NCBI RefSeq assembly: GCF_000317635.1
Contig: NC_019779.1
Location: 248,001 to 312,000 of the forward strand
Direction: 5' to 3'
Length of the DNA: 64,000 nt
Source: Halothece sp. PCC 7418
GTDB lineage: Bacteria > Cyanobacteriota > Cyanobacteriia > Cyanobacteriales > Rubidibacteraceae
Position 1 is the stretch's first letter, and each line of letters opens with the position of its first letter. Positions 18,848 through 27,556 of this stretch are shown in pieces. The notes beneath the pieces are model-generated. The model was not told where the DNA came from and did not search any database. It saw nothing but the letters and a program-made list of their open reading frames with translations. The translations under genes and the position numbers were made by a program.

Positions 18848-19384
18848 CTAATAACAAGATTTTCCATTTTTCTGGGTGGGTTGGTTTTGAGAAGTATGAA
18901 TCGTTCCTAAAATCGTTGAAACAAGGACACACCGTTTCTGTTGACTTTCACTTTCTAAGGTCAGGGTGATCCCTCCTAAATCTGTTTCTACTGTTCCTTG
19001 CTCATCAAAAACCACACGATAAACCCCACTTGATTGGGGTAAATCTGTTTCGCTATCAATCGTGATACTAGGTTCTAGTGCATTCCAAGTGGCATCACTG
19101 GCGGAGACGCTATCAGGATGGACAGCCCATTCAACTTGGTTTCCTTGTTGACGAAAACTTGCTTGCCAAGAGACTTTCTCGCTAACGGCATTGTTTTGAG
19201 CTTCTCGCATGGCAGTGCTGATTTCATTATTAGCACTTCTGAGGCGTTGCGTTTTCGCTAACCCAAGAATACCAGAGATGGAAAATGTTGCTAAAATGCC
19301 AATAATGACCGTAATTACCAATAGTTCAATCAGGGTAAAACCGGTGAGAGAGGGTTGAGCGGGAGTAACTTTTTTGAGCATCAT
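18848..19384 (-). CDS. GspH/FimT-type pseudopilin of the hps cluster
   Basis: A prepilin-like protein of about 178 residues. The leader ends in G followed by FTLIELLVITVIIGILATFS, the classic type IV prepilin signal with Phe at +1 and Glu at +5, cut by PilD. The remaining sequence has the GspH/FimT pattern (SANNEISTAMREAQNNAVSE). It is the last gene of a minus-strand hpsA-hpsB-hpsC run and probably corresponds to hpsD. The ATG at 19384 lies five bases after the hpsC stop; an upstream TTG at 19411 would overlap hpsC. Confidence 0.8.
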   Translation of the reverse strand: MMLKKVTPAQPSLTGFTLIELLVITVIIGILATFSISGILGLAKTQRLRSANNEISTAMREAQNNAVSEKVSWQASFRQQGNQVEWAVHPDSVSASDATWNALEPSITIDSETDLPQSSGVYRVVFDEQGTVETDLGGITLTLESESQQKRCVLVSTILGTIHTSQNQPTQKNGKSCY

Positions 19385-19388
19385 GAGT

Positions 19389-20393
19389 CTAGTTAGTAGG
19401 GTTTTTGTCAATTACACCACGACTAATGACTTGGGTTTCCAGTTGAGGCACATAAGCATTCTCATCCAGAATGCCCGACTGACCATAAGCATTACCCGTT
19501 AGATAGAGAATGGCATCTTGATTCATTGCCTTGTCCGCAGTGCTACTTCTGACGCAAGCGTAAAAGCTCTTATAATTGCTGTCAGTTGGGGTGCGAGTGT
19601 AATCAGTGGGACAACTGCTTGCAGTGATTGAGGAATCATTATGAGCAGCGACAAAATCAGCTAAGGTTTCCGCCGTATCAGTAGGAAGATTAGACTGCAA
19701 ACTGCTTAAGGTAATCGGATCATTGGGCCAGTTATCAAAGGTGCTTTCTAGGCGCGGATCAATATATCCTGTGGTGCGGGTGAGTTTATTCAGTTCATCT
19801 GCTTTATACTTACGCAACTCAAACCGTTCTAGTCGTGACTGTCCCTGCCAAACGTCGTTTGCAGTGGGTGCAGTGGTGTTTTGGATATAAGTGATTAAGG
19901 TGTAAGTTGTCCGTTCAATTTTGAGACTCTCACAGGCGGTTCTTTCTTCGTCAAGATCCCCATCACTATTATTGTCTGTTAGGGTGTCATTTTCGCAATC
20001 TCCTGGTAATTGATATTTGGCATCGCTGTCGTCAATATAAGGCACACGCTCAATTTTCCAAAAGGCAAGAATGGGCTTACGGTTGGAGCCAAAATCGGGT
20101 AAATAGTCTTCAAGGGTCGCCAGTTCTGTGCCATCATAAACGTAAACGGCTTCTCTGAGATCGCGGGAGATATAGGTTAACGCATTTCTCATCTCTTGTT
20201 GTGTGTTTGCCTGAGCGGAATCTTTCTGATTAATTTTGAGGAAATCAACGGTTTGAGCCAATAAAGTTGAAATAATAATCCCGCCAGCAAAAACCGCCAC
20301 TAACAGTTCTGTGAGAGTCATCCCTTGTGATCGTTTGGGAGACGGTAAGAGATGGAAATAGAGTCTTGTTAATTGCTCAACTTTGTGTTTCAT
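19389..20393 (-). CDS. hpsC: Hps pseudopilin HpsC-like
   Basis: A prepilin-like protein with a cleavage site G|MTLTELLVAVFAGGIIISTL (Glu at +5) and a large soluble region. The region carries Asp-rich segments such as ENDTLTDNNSDGDLDEERTACES, which look like calcium-binding loops, and four or more cysteines. Length (334 residues from the ATG at 20393) and position after hpsB match HpsC of the hormogonium polysaccharide cluster. A TTG at 20423 would add ten residues and overlap the hpsB stop. It probably joins a minor-pilin complex that supports pilus assembly or polysaccharide release. Confidence 0.78.
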   Translation of the reverse strand: MKHKVEQLTRLYFHLLPSPKRSQGMTLTELLVAVFAGGIIISTLLAQTVDFLKINQKDSAQANTQQEMRNALTYISRDLREAVYVYDGTELATLEDYLPDFGSNRKPILAFWKIERVPYIDDSDAKYQLPGDCENDTLTDNNSDGDLDEERTACESLKIERTTYTLITYIQNTTAPTANDVWQGQSRLERFELRKYKADELNKLTRTTGYIDPRLESTFDNWPNDPITLSSLQSNLPTDTAETLADFVAAHNDSSITASSCPTDYTRTPTDSNYKSFYACVRSSTADKAMNQDAILYLTGNAYGQSGILDENAYVPQLETQVISRGVIDKNPTN

Positions 20394-20407
20394 GGCAAAT
20401 GATTGAT

Positions 20408-21100
20408 TTAAGGTGAAGAACAAGAGGGAAGGCTAGGCTGATTGTCGCACGTATAACTTTTGAGTTTAATTAAAGACGTATCAATATCACTGCGACTAAC
20501 ATCGGTATAAACCACGGCTAAGGGACGAGTTTGGATTTGGCTTAAACCATTGGTTAATCCCAAAGAAGCAGGTTCAGTGCCGAGAGATCCCAAATTGTTT
20601 TTAGCAGTGATGGCATACACTCGCACTCCCATTTTAAAGTTTGCAAGTTGGTCTTCGGCACTTCCTGAGTCAAAGCGAATCCCCTCATCTCGGAAGGTTT
20701 GCACTAAAAAGTCAGCTTTTCCATCCTCATTAATATCCACTTCCCTTGCTTTGGCAATTCCATCAGGATTGGTGGTTTCAGAAACCGTCTGCGAGGGGGC
20801 AGCAGTTGAGGGTAAGCTGGTGGAGGTATTTTCAGGGGGTAAGTAGCTCGCTTCTTGACTTTGCTCGATTCCTTGCATAATCAAGGCTCGGGTGCGATCA
20901 ATTTCACTTTGGGCGAGGCTGGCTGCTTGCTCGGCTCTTGTGTTTTGTAAGCGAGTGGCTGTGGAGAGTAGGAAAATGGGCGCGATCGCGCCGACTAAAA
21001 CGCCAGAAACAATAATTCCAGCTAACACTTCCATGATACTCATGCCCTCAGTGCTAGCTTGGTTTGTAATGAATTGGGGGAAAGAAGGTCTCTTGTTCAT
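20408..21100 (-). CDS. hpsB: Hps pseudopilin HpsB-like
   Basis: A 230-residue protein with prepilin signal EG|MSIMEVLAGIIVSGVLVGAI (Glu at +5 after Gly), followed by a GspI/PilV-like helix (ATRLQNTRAEQAASLAQSEIDRTRALI). The soluble domain includes DINEDGKADFLVQ, an EF-hand-like Asp loop, and two late cysteines (CDNQ, CSSP). Its place between hpsA and hpsC fits HpsB. The ATG at 21100 is 77 bases after hpsA. Assignment within the pseudopilin family rests on order and architecture rather than a unique motif. Confidence 0.78.
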   Translation of the reverse strand: MNKRPSFPQFITNQASTEGMSIMEVLAGIIVSGVLVGAIAPIFLLSTATRLQNTRAEQAASLAQSEIDRTRALIMQGIEQSQEASYLPPENTSTSLPSTAAPSQTVSETTNPDGIAKAREVDINEDGKADFLVQTFRDEGIRFDSGSAEDQLANFKMGVRVYAITAKNNLGSLGTEPASLGLTNGLSQIQTRPLAVVYTDVSRSDIDTSLIKLKSYTCDNQPSLPSCSSP

Positions 21101-21176
21101 AACAGCTTAATTGGGATGACAATCTTTTAGTGAAGCCCTCAGCCCCTTGGCAACTGAAGCTGAGGTGACAACAAAC

Positions 21177-24100
21177 TTATTCAGGACAACTTTCATCAGG
21201 GTAAATCTGATCGCCGTCGCTATCTTCGGCACAGAGTAAACCTTGGCTATAAGGATCATCGGCGGGGAGTTCTTTATAAAACTCACTCCGACGAGCACTA
21301 GTGGAAAAGAGACGATCGGCTACAGGTCCAGGTGGGTTATACAGTAGCCCTACATCATAGCCCCAACGGCGAGTGGGTGCACCATAGTAGTTATTATTGC
21401 CACCGGCATTAATGCCAGGCTCCCAGTTGCCATTGTCATAGTGTCCAGTGCCATAGGTACTGAAGTTTAACTGAATAAAAGAACCTGCAATATTCAGGGC
21501 ATGATTCCAATTTTCATTAAAGCGGGGATAGTTATGTAATCCGCCGTAAGAGCGCTCACCATGCTTCCCGCCACTAGGCATGACTGGTGTGATGGCACTG
21601 ACAAAGACCGTATTCACTGTTACCGACTCCTTACTCTTGTTTAGAGTTCGGCCAGCAGTGATTCCTTTATAGTTATCAAAGGTTTCCCAAGTCGTCGGGT
21701 TACTGTCTGTCCCGTGCTCAAACTCCCCGTTGCGCGAGACCCGAATCGGGGAAGTATCATCATCGGGATTTTCTCGTCGCCAGTGATCATCGATACCGTC
21801 TTCATCCTTGAGCGGGGAATTAAGAAAAGAGCTCTTCTGCTTACTGGCATCACAGTCCGAGGCATCGTCTTGTGTAATCCCACTTTCAATATTGCCATCG
21901 CAGAAGTTCGTGGAAAGAACAGTAATGGCATCAGACAGAATTTCTGTGGGTCGCCACAAGTCTTTTTCGGGGTTGGCAAATTTAGTCTCTATTGTGCTGC
22001 GGTTATAGAAGTTACCCCAGTTGTTGTTCAGAGACTCTTCAAATTCTTCGAGCTTATTACCGCTACTATCCTGATGGAGATTGAAATCCCCTTGGATATA
22101 AATCGGTTGGTCGCTGATTAAAGACATTCCGCGGTCTGTCCCACTGCGGTCTAAGCGAATCCCATTGATGAGTCGGAAGCCATGAGGGCGACGATCCGGG
22201 TCGGGGAAAGCATCGACGGGTTTCGGGCTAATGCCAGTTGTGGCATTCACGGGAGGGTCATTATTGTCAGAGATATCCATGTGACAGGTATTGTCGTTTT
22301 TGAAGTCGATTAACTTTTCTTCGGTATTACAATTTGCCCAAGTATCCCCTGCTGGTCGCGCGATCGCGTCTTCCCGAACCGCATCTTCTCGAAAGGCATA
22401 AACTACCCCACTATTGGGGATCCAACTTTCTCCGCCAATAGTACTTGATCCCTTATCAACCGAACCGCTTTGATTACCAGTAAGCAAGGAGAGATCCATT
22501 GTCAGCGTGCGTGCTGCCATCAGTTGCCGACCATTTTGAATCACGCGATCGAGCATTGAGGTATAGTAAGTTGTCCCGTCATAAGTAATCTCATTGAGAC
22601 TCACTTCATCAACACCAGTCTGAGCACTGGTTGTCATCGGTAAACTCAAACTGTCTATCCCCTTGGGTTGCAGCGCGATCGCGCTGGGATCAACTACTTT
22701 ATATCGATCATTACCCGTTGTACTCGGATTAACCGTGCCACTGATATGAGGATCAGCGATATACTCTTCGCCACTAGGTTGTGTTACTCCCGTTCCATCC
22801 CCAGTTCCATCGTGATCATGGCTATCGGTGGGAAAGATATAGTACAGAGATGGATATTTGGGTTCAAAGCTAGCACCACTATGACCGCCACAGAAGGTAA
22901 TGGCAAGTCCTAATTTCTTTTCTTCTAGACCTGAACCAGACCCCTTGACCAGTGGGTCAAAAATGTCTGGATCGCAGCCTGTTTTAGGATTGATAGTGAT
23001 TCCACTACCACCGCCCTTATCCTTATCCTTATCCTTATCCTTATCCTTATCCTTATCTTGACCTTGACCTTGACCTTGGGCAAGCATTAAATGATGTGAA
23101 TTAGCGTTATCAAATACAGCCTGTTGGTACTCAGATCGCTGAGTGTGTCGATCAAAAGCAGTAAGTTGAACCGTCTGATCGTCTCTTTCTGGAGTACCAT
23201 TCAGCATACTTCCCAGATGGGACTTCACTTGATGAGCGAAAGCAAAAAATTGATCTAACAAGTGACTTGCATTGTTACTACCCCCACCACCATTGGTTTT
23301 ATAGGTGGTTGTATAGTCGGATTGACCTGTTGCCGGATTCCAATTAGAACTTGAGCCCTCTGTAGTGGGTAAACCAGACTTAAAGCCCAACTCGCGATCG
23401 CGCTGAATTTGTGAATATCCGCCAGTGGTTTGACTTTCCACAAAGGCTTTTATCGTGTCAATATCACTTTGGTCAAAGCTGGATAACCCTGGGTCTTCTT
23501 GAAGGGCTTCCAGATATTGTTCCGAAGTGAACAGGTTAAAGTATTCCTCTAGTTGTGCCTTAGTCAAATCGCTTTCTGAGGCAACTCCGAAATAAGCAAC
23601 TGGATCTTTAATTAGCTGATCACTATCCTCACTATCAGTCGAACTCGCTAAGCCGTCATTAGCTGGATTATCATCATTTAAAACATCTTCATTTTCGATG
23701 TAGTTGAATACTCTTTGACTAGAGCCTGTTGGCATCTTAATCAAGGAAATTAAGTGTTGACCGACGGCAACAGCAGAAGGACTTGTCAGGTTATTAGCAT
23801 CAGTCTCTGCGGTTGCTTGTTCTTCTTCTGTCAGTGCTTTTTCCAACTGGATATTATGCCCGAGCATCCCCAAGTTACAAGCAGCGGTGTGAAGCGTGGT
23901 TTTATCCGCTAAACTCAAATCCGCATACTTAATCCCGGTATCATCTAGCCGATCCATCACCCGTCGTAAATTGGAGAAATCTCCCCACATCGTCAAATGA
24001 GGATAAGGATGAGTAATGTTACCCGATGTTTCCTGTGTCGGCGGAAACGCGCCATTGGGATCTCCAGCAAAGTTGGCGAGATTAGTCAGCGCAAGGTGAA

Positions 24101-26138
24101 GAGCGCCATCTTCATCATCAATAGCTGTAGCAAAATCACTGGCACTGGCTGCGGGAGGGTTAAACTCCCAACCGTTCGTTCCTTGTCCTTCAAAGAAGTT
24201 GGTGACTATCGTTGTTGTGGGGTTATCTGTGCCATCATCAGTCAAATCAAGGCTGTCAGTGTTAAAGGTGGTGCTATTCGTAATTGTCTCTGCTGTTCCT
24301 GCATGAGCAGTCGTCGCAAGACAAGCAACAGGGAAATCTTTATTGTCCGCATGATGATAAATTGCAGTTGCTTGCACCGCAGCGAGATTATCGCGCCAAG
24401 TCCGTTGTTGGCGATATTCATTATCGCGATCGCTGATCGGTTGACCGCTAAAGCCATTCTCTGCGGGATACAGGGGATCGTCATTCCCTTGCCAACCAAA
24501 GGCATTCCCTAACTCTAACCGCTGTCCAGTAATCACGCGCAGCCCTTCCACATAGGCGCGTCGTTCCCAGTAACCATCTAACCCCACTTCATCCAATGCT
24601 TCCGAAGGGGGATTGAGTTCAAGCAAGTCATCGCGACTGCTTGGGATTTGAGTTCCGATATTGCTGATGGTTACCTGATCAGAGGCTTCTCGCCCATAGT
24701 TAGGTCTTGGACCCCAACGGTCATCGGCGCGGTAGGTATCATCCACATACGGTTTATCTTGTCGTTCGTTAAAGATTCGTTTGGCGACATTTGTATCTTT
24801 CCAGTCAGGGTCGCGGACGCTTGTGTTGCTATAATCATCGTTATCGTCGGAATCATCACTATCGTAGCGCGATTCCATCGTGTCTTCTGTAAATAATTTC
24901 AGCGGATCGACGGAAAATTTATACTTGCCGTCATTTTTGTAACTGTCCTTTCTAGAATCGCTCCCCCTAGTTAGTGAAACTTCTTTGTTGTTTGAGTCAA
25001 TATCAACCTTATTGTTACCTCCTGAGGGCTCAATAATGAGTTGACCTTGAAACAAGATATTATTGTTTTCATCAACCACTTGATTTAAGGTGATATCAGA
25101 AGCACTCTTCGGGTCTATACATGATTGGGGAGCACTGGCTAAGTAAAACCGATGTTTCTTGTTGTAAATTATTAAATTGCCATCGGTGTGCATTGCCCCA
25201 TTCCAATTAAAGTCGGGACCTGCGTGAACCAGTAAATCGTAGCGAAACCAAGCACCAAACTTATTCCCTTTATCTAGCTGCCGATCTTGCTGAAATTCTA
25301 GAGCAGAAACACTCCTGGCTGCATCATTTTGATTGACAACCACAGCATTGATCTGAAAGTTTTTGCGCACCGTGGCACTATTGATTGGAAACCAGCCTTG
25401 GGCTGAATCTCCTACTTCGACGGTACAATCAGCCGAGCTCGTCACTTTTTTATTAATAGAGAGAGGACCTGAGCGGGTGATTAAGTGAGAGGCTTTGTCG
25501 CTATCAGAAGATTGAAGTAAAACATCTGCTGTCCCATCATCATCAGTATCTACTTCTGAATCCATTAAGACTGAGTAAGTAATCGTTTCTGTGCCCTGTC
25601 CATCTAGGTTGGTGGTGTAAGACCAAGCATTATCTAAAATACCGTCGTTGTTGATATCAACTCGTTCTTCATCGGGAAGTGTATATAAATCCTCTGTTAA
25701 AGCAGTAACATCATTAGTACCATCACCATCTAAATCCACTGCCTGATTCCTCATCATAGCGGACAGATAGTCCTCCCCTGGAATGCTGGTGGGGAAGCGA
25801 GAGTCACTTTGAAAGAGGTATTCTAACTTTGCTTTTGCGCGATCTATGGCAGGACTGGCATAGTTGTAGATAATTGTATTCTCGCGATCGCGAATGACTT
25901 GTACAGAGCGATTAGTCGTCCGAATCAAAATCGACCCCACCACCAAACTGAAAACTAGCAAGGACATGGTAATCGTTGGTAACAGAAATCCTGCTTGAGC
26001 ATTCGGGCGAGCACTCAAAAAATGAGCTCGCAATAACCAGTTTAGCTGTCTCTGAGTCACAACTTTAGACTGCTGAAGGATTTGAGCACAGTACTGGTTC
26101 AAGATTTGGCTGGTTTTGTGTTTTTTATTCTTATCCAT
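21177..26138 (-). CDS. hpsA: Large exoprotein HpsA-like (hormogonium polysaccharide biogenesis)
   Basis: A very large protein of 1653 residues. Near residues 45-70 it has a single hydrophobic helix AGFLLPTITMSLLVFSLVVGSILI, resembling the PilX-type N-terminus, followed by RDRENTIIYNYASPAIDRAKAKLEYLFQSD, which is characteristic of HpsA. The rest is an acidic exported domain with many Asp-rich calcium-binding-like loops (DLDGDGTNDV, DINNDGILDN, DTDDDGTADV). Near residues 1030-1045 is a run of seven Asp-Lys dipeptides, encoded by a hexanucleotide tract at 23016-23057. It heads a minus-strand run with three pseudopilins. HpsA in Nostoc is needed for polysaccharide secretion and gliding, so a surface or pilus-linked role is inferred. 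Confidence 0.82.
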   Translation of the reverse strand: MDKNKKHKTSQILNQYCAQILQQSKVVTQRQLNWLLRAHFLSARPNAQAGFLLPTITMSLLVFSLVVGSILIRTTNRSVQVIRDRENTIIYNYASPAIDRAKAKLEYLFQSDSRFPTSIPGEDYLSAMMRNQAVDLDGDGTNDVTALTEDLYTLPDEERVDINNDGILDNAWSYTTNLDGQGTETITYSVLMDSEVDTDDDGTADVLLQSSDSDKASHLITRSGPLSINKKVTSSADCTVEVGDSAQGWFPINSATVRKNFQINAVVVNQNDAARSVSALEFQQDRQLDKGNKFGAWFRYDLLVHAGPDFNWNGAMHTDGNLIIYNKKHRFYLASAPQSCIDPKSASDITLNQVVDENNNILFQGQLIIEPSGGNNKVDIDSNNKEVSLTRGSDSRKDSYKNDGKYKFSVDPLKLFTEDTMESRYDSDDSDDNDDYSNTSVRDPDWKDTNVAKRIFNERQDKPYVDDTYRADDRWGPRPNYGREASDQVTISNIGTQIPSSRDDLLELNPPSEALDEVGLDGYWERRAYVEGLRVITGQRLELGNAFGWQGNDDPLYPAENGFSGQPISDRDNEYRQQRTWRDNLAAVQATAIYHHADNKDFPVACLATTAHAGTAETITNSTTFNTDSLDLTDDGTDNPTTTIVTNFFEGQGTNGWEFNPPAASASDFATAIDDEDGALHLALTNLANFAGDPNGAFPPTQETSGNITHPYPHLTMWGDFSNLRRVMDRLDDTGIKYADLSLADKTTLHTAACNLGMLGHNIQLEKALTEEEQATAETDANNLTSPSAVAVGQHLISLIKMPTGSSQRVFNYIENEDVLNDDNPANDGLASSTDSEDSDQLIKDPVAYFGVASESDLTKAQLEEYFNLFTSEQYLEALQEDPGLSSFDQSDIDTIKAFVESQTTGGYSQIQRDRELGFKSGLPTTEGSSSNWNPATGQSDYTTTYKTNGGGGSNNASHLLDQFFAFAHQVKSHLGSMLNGTPERDDQTVQLTAFDRHTQRSEYQQAVFDNANSHHLMLAQGQGQGQDKDKDKDKDKDKDKGGGSGITINPKTGCDPDIFDPLVKGSGSGLEEKKLGLAITFCGGHSGASFEPKYPSLYYIFPTDSHDHDGTGDGTGVTQPSGEEYIADPHISGTVNPSTTGNDRYKVVDPSAIALQPKGIDSLSLPMTTSAQTGVDEVSLNEITYDGTTYYTSMLDRVIQNGRQLMAARTLTMDLSLLTGNQSGSVDKGSSTIGGESWIPNSGVVYAFREDAVREDAIARPAGDTWANCNTEEKLIDFKNDNTCHMDISDNNDPPVNATTGISPKPVDAFPDPDRRPHGFRLINGIRLDRSGTDRGMSLISDQPIYIQGDFNLHQDSSGNKLEEFEESLNNNWGNFYNRSTIETKFANPEKDLWRPTEILSDAITVLSTNFCDGNIESGITQDDASDCDASKQKSSFLNSPLKDEDGIDDHWRRENPDDDTSPIRVSRNGEFEHGTDSNPTTWETFDNYKGITAGRTLNKSKESVTVNTVFVSAITPVMPSGGKHGERSYGGLHNYPRFNENWNHALNIAGSFIQLNFSTYGTGHYDNGNWEPGINAGGNNNYYGAPTRRWGYDVGLLYNPPGPVADRLFSTSARRSEFYKELPADDPYSQGLLCAEDSDGDQIYPDESCPE
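23016..23057. repeat. Hexanucleotide microsatellite inside hpsA (7 x CTTATC)
   Basis: Seven exact copies of a 6-bp unit encode (Asp-Lys)7 on the minus strand and are flanked by three TTGACC units encoding Gln-Gly. Copy-number changes would not shift the frame but would change the length of a charged linker in an exported protein. Confidence 0.9.
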
Positions 26139-26678
26139 AACACCCTCTTTTTATAAATTCGGTTATCTCTGATGCCTTCGCTTAGCTGGTTGATATTAAA
26201 GTAGGGAAGCAACTGCTTTCCACTTAAGACTCACTCGATCATGAATTAACCGAGTCATCCTTCAGACACAGATCAATTTTTTTAAATATTTAGTTCTAAC
26301 TATCCTCGCCTTATGATTCCCCATTATTATACGATTTATATCATGATCGTTTAAATCTATATACTTTGATACATTCCGATGGCTGGTATTATAAAAAACA
26401 TCTTTTTTTCTATGTAATTAAGTAAGTAAAAATACGGGAATAAGGCATACAACCAATCATGAGGATTAACAGAATGTACCATAATAAATATGATTAATGA
26501 ATGATCAATTCTCGATTTTCAAATCATATTTCCTTGCGGGTTTAATATTTCTTTGAAAGCCTATAGCAATCCCATAAGAATTGTAAGTTAATCCCCCTTT
26601 CGCCCCCCTTGGTAAAGGGGAGAAACAAGGAAAGATCAATTAATCAAGTTTTTACGAATGAATTAGGTCTGCTATATT
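26139..26678. other. AT-rich intergenic region upstream of hpsA
   Basis: This 540-base gap separates the divergent hpsA and small membrane protein genes. I find no gene in it. The left part probably holds the hpsA promoter; a GAGGG lies about eight bases before the hpsA ATG. The right part contains the motif cctatagcaatccc and a hairpin CCCCTT-GGTA-AAGGGG at 26605-26620, which looks like a piece of a dispersed intergenic repeat. Confidence 0.5.
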
Positions 26679-26900
26679 ATGTCTAAGTTTCATCAAAAAA
26701 GGAATAGTCCCAAAGGCAAGAAAAAACAGCGTCCTTTTAATATGGCTGCTGTTCTTGGTCTCACAGTCGGGCTATTTGTCATTATTTATTTATGGGACTT
26801 TGCGGTGCAGTCTTATTTTGCGCCTCCTCCCGAATACTCAGAAGAATATCAAGACACCTATCGCCAACTTAGAGAACAAGATCCAACCAAGAACGAATAA
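26679..26900 (+). CDS. Small single-pass membrane protein
   Basis: A 73-residue protein: a strongly basic N-terminal segment (KRNSPKGKKKQRP), one membrane helix (MAAVLGLTVGLFVIIYLWDFAV, near 22-43), and an acidic, Tyr-rich C-terminal tail (PPPEYSEEYQDTYRQLREQDP). By the positive-inside rule the tail faces the periplasm or lumen. I do not recognise the family. A palindromic repeat element follows at 26909-26937. Confidence 0.6.
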   Translation: MSKFHQKRNSPKGKKKQRPFNMAAVLGLTVGLFVIIYLWDFAVQSYFAPPPEYSEEYQDTYRQLREQDPTKNE

Positions 26901-26908
26901 CAAATAAT

Positions 26909-26937
26909 GTAAAGACGTTCCATGGAAAATCTCTACT
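26909..26937. repeat. Dispersed palindromic element, copy 2 (right arm degenerate)
   Basis: It shares TGTAAAGACGTTCCATGGAA with the copy at 50326-50354, but the right arm reads AAATCTCTAC instead of CGTCTC. It lies between the small membrane protein gene and the oxygenase gene. Confidence 0.7.
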
Positions 26938-26965
26938 GCAATCAACAGATGAAGTTAAAAAGATC

Positions 26966-27556
26966 ATGCAGCATTCTTATAGTTTGACTCCTTTGGGTCA
27001 CGAAATTTATTTAGTGGAACAACTTTTAGAGCCATTTCTCTGTCAACATCTCATCCAAGTAACTGAACATTGTCAGTTACAAGAAGCTGCCATTGGCGTG
27101 CAAGAAATTGATTCCGATGTCCGTAAAAATAGCTATTTGAAGTTAGGCGGTTTCGACTCACTTTTGCAATCAACCAATCAACTCCTCATGAATAAAATTA
27201 AGATTATTCAAGACTTGTTGTTCCAACACTATGGTCTGGAGTTTCCTTATACAGAAGCCTGTACCATCTTGCGCTATCAAGCGGGAGAATTTTATCAACG
27301 TCATGTTGATAATTTACTGCTGACTAACCGCTTTGAGGAAGTCAAACAAGGGATTCCCACCCGTGATATTAGCGTTGTTGGGTATCTCAACCATGGTTTT
27401 GAGGGCGGTGAGACCTATTTTGATCGGCAACAGATTAAGGTCACTCCAGAAGAAGGATCAGTTTTGATATTTCCATCATACTACACTCACCCCCATGCTT
27501 CACTACCCATTCACAGGGGCGTGAAATATGCCTTTACCAGTTGGTTGTTTCACTAA
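26966..27556 (+). CDS. 2-oxoglutarate/Fe(II) dioxygenase, prolyl-4-hydroxylase-like
   Basis: A 196-residue protein with the double-stranded beta-helix dioxygenase signatures. ILRYQAGEFYQRHVDN (near 106-121) holds the HxD iron-binding pair. HPHASLPIHRGVKYAFTSWLF at the C-terminus supplies the distal His and the basic residue that binds 2-oxoglutarate. ISVVGYLNHGFEGGETYF is the core strand pattern. The likely reaction is hydroxylation of a protein or small molecule; the substrate is unknown. Its stop overlaps the stop of the convergent M48-like gene by four bases. Confidence 0.82.
   Translation: MQHSYSLTPLGHEIYLVEQLLEPFLCQHLIQVTEHCQLQEAAIGVQEIDSDVRKNSYLKLGGFDSLLQSTNQLLMNKIKIIQDLLFQHYGLEFPYTEACTILRYQAGEFYQRHVDNLLLTNRFEEVKQGIPTRDISVVGYLNHGFEGGETYFDRQQIKVTPEEGSVLIFPSYYTHPHASLPIHRGVKYAFTSWLFH

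Noticed and set aside
23997-24512. 171-codon open frame opposite hpsA
   Set aside because: The Cys/Arg/Ile-rich composition is that of a reverse-frame shadow of the acidic HpsA coding sequence.
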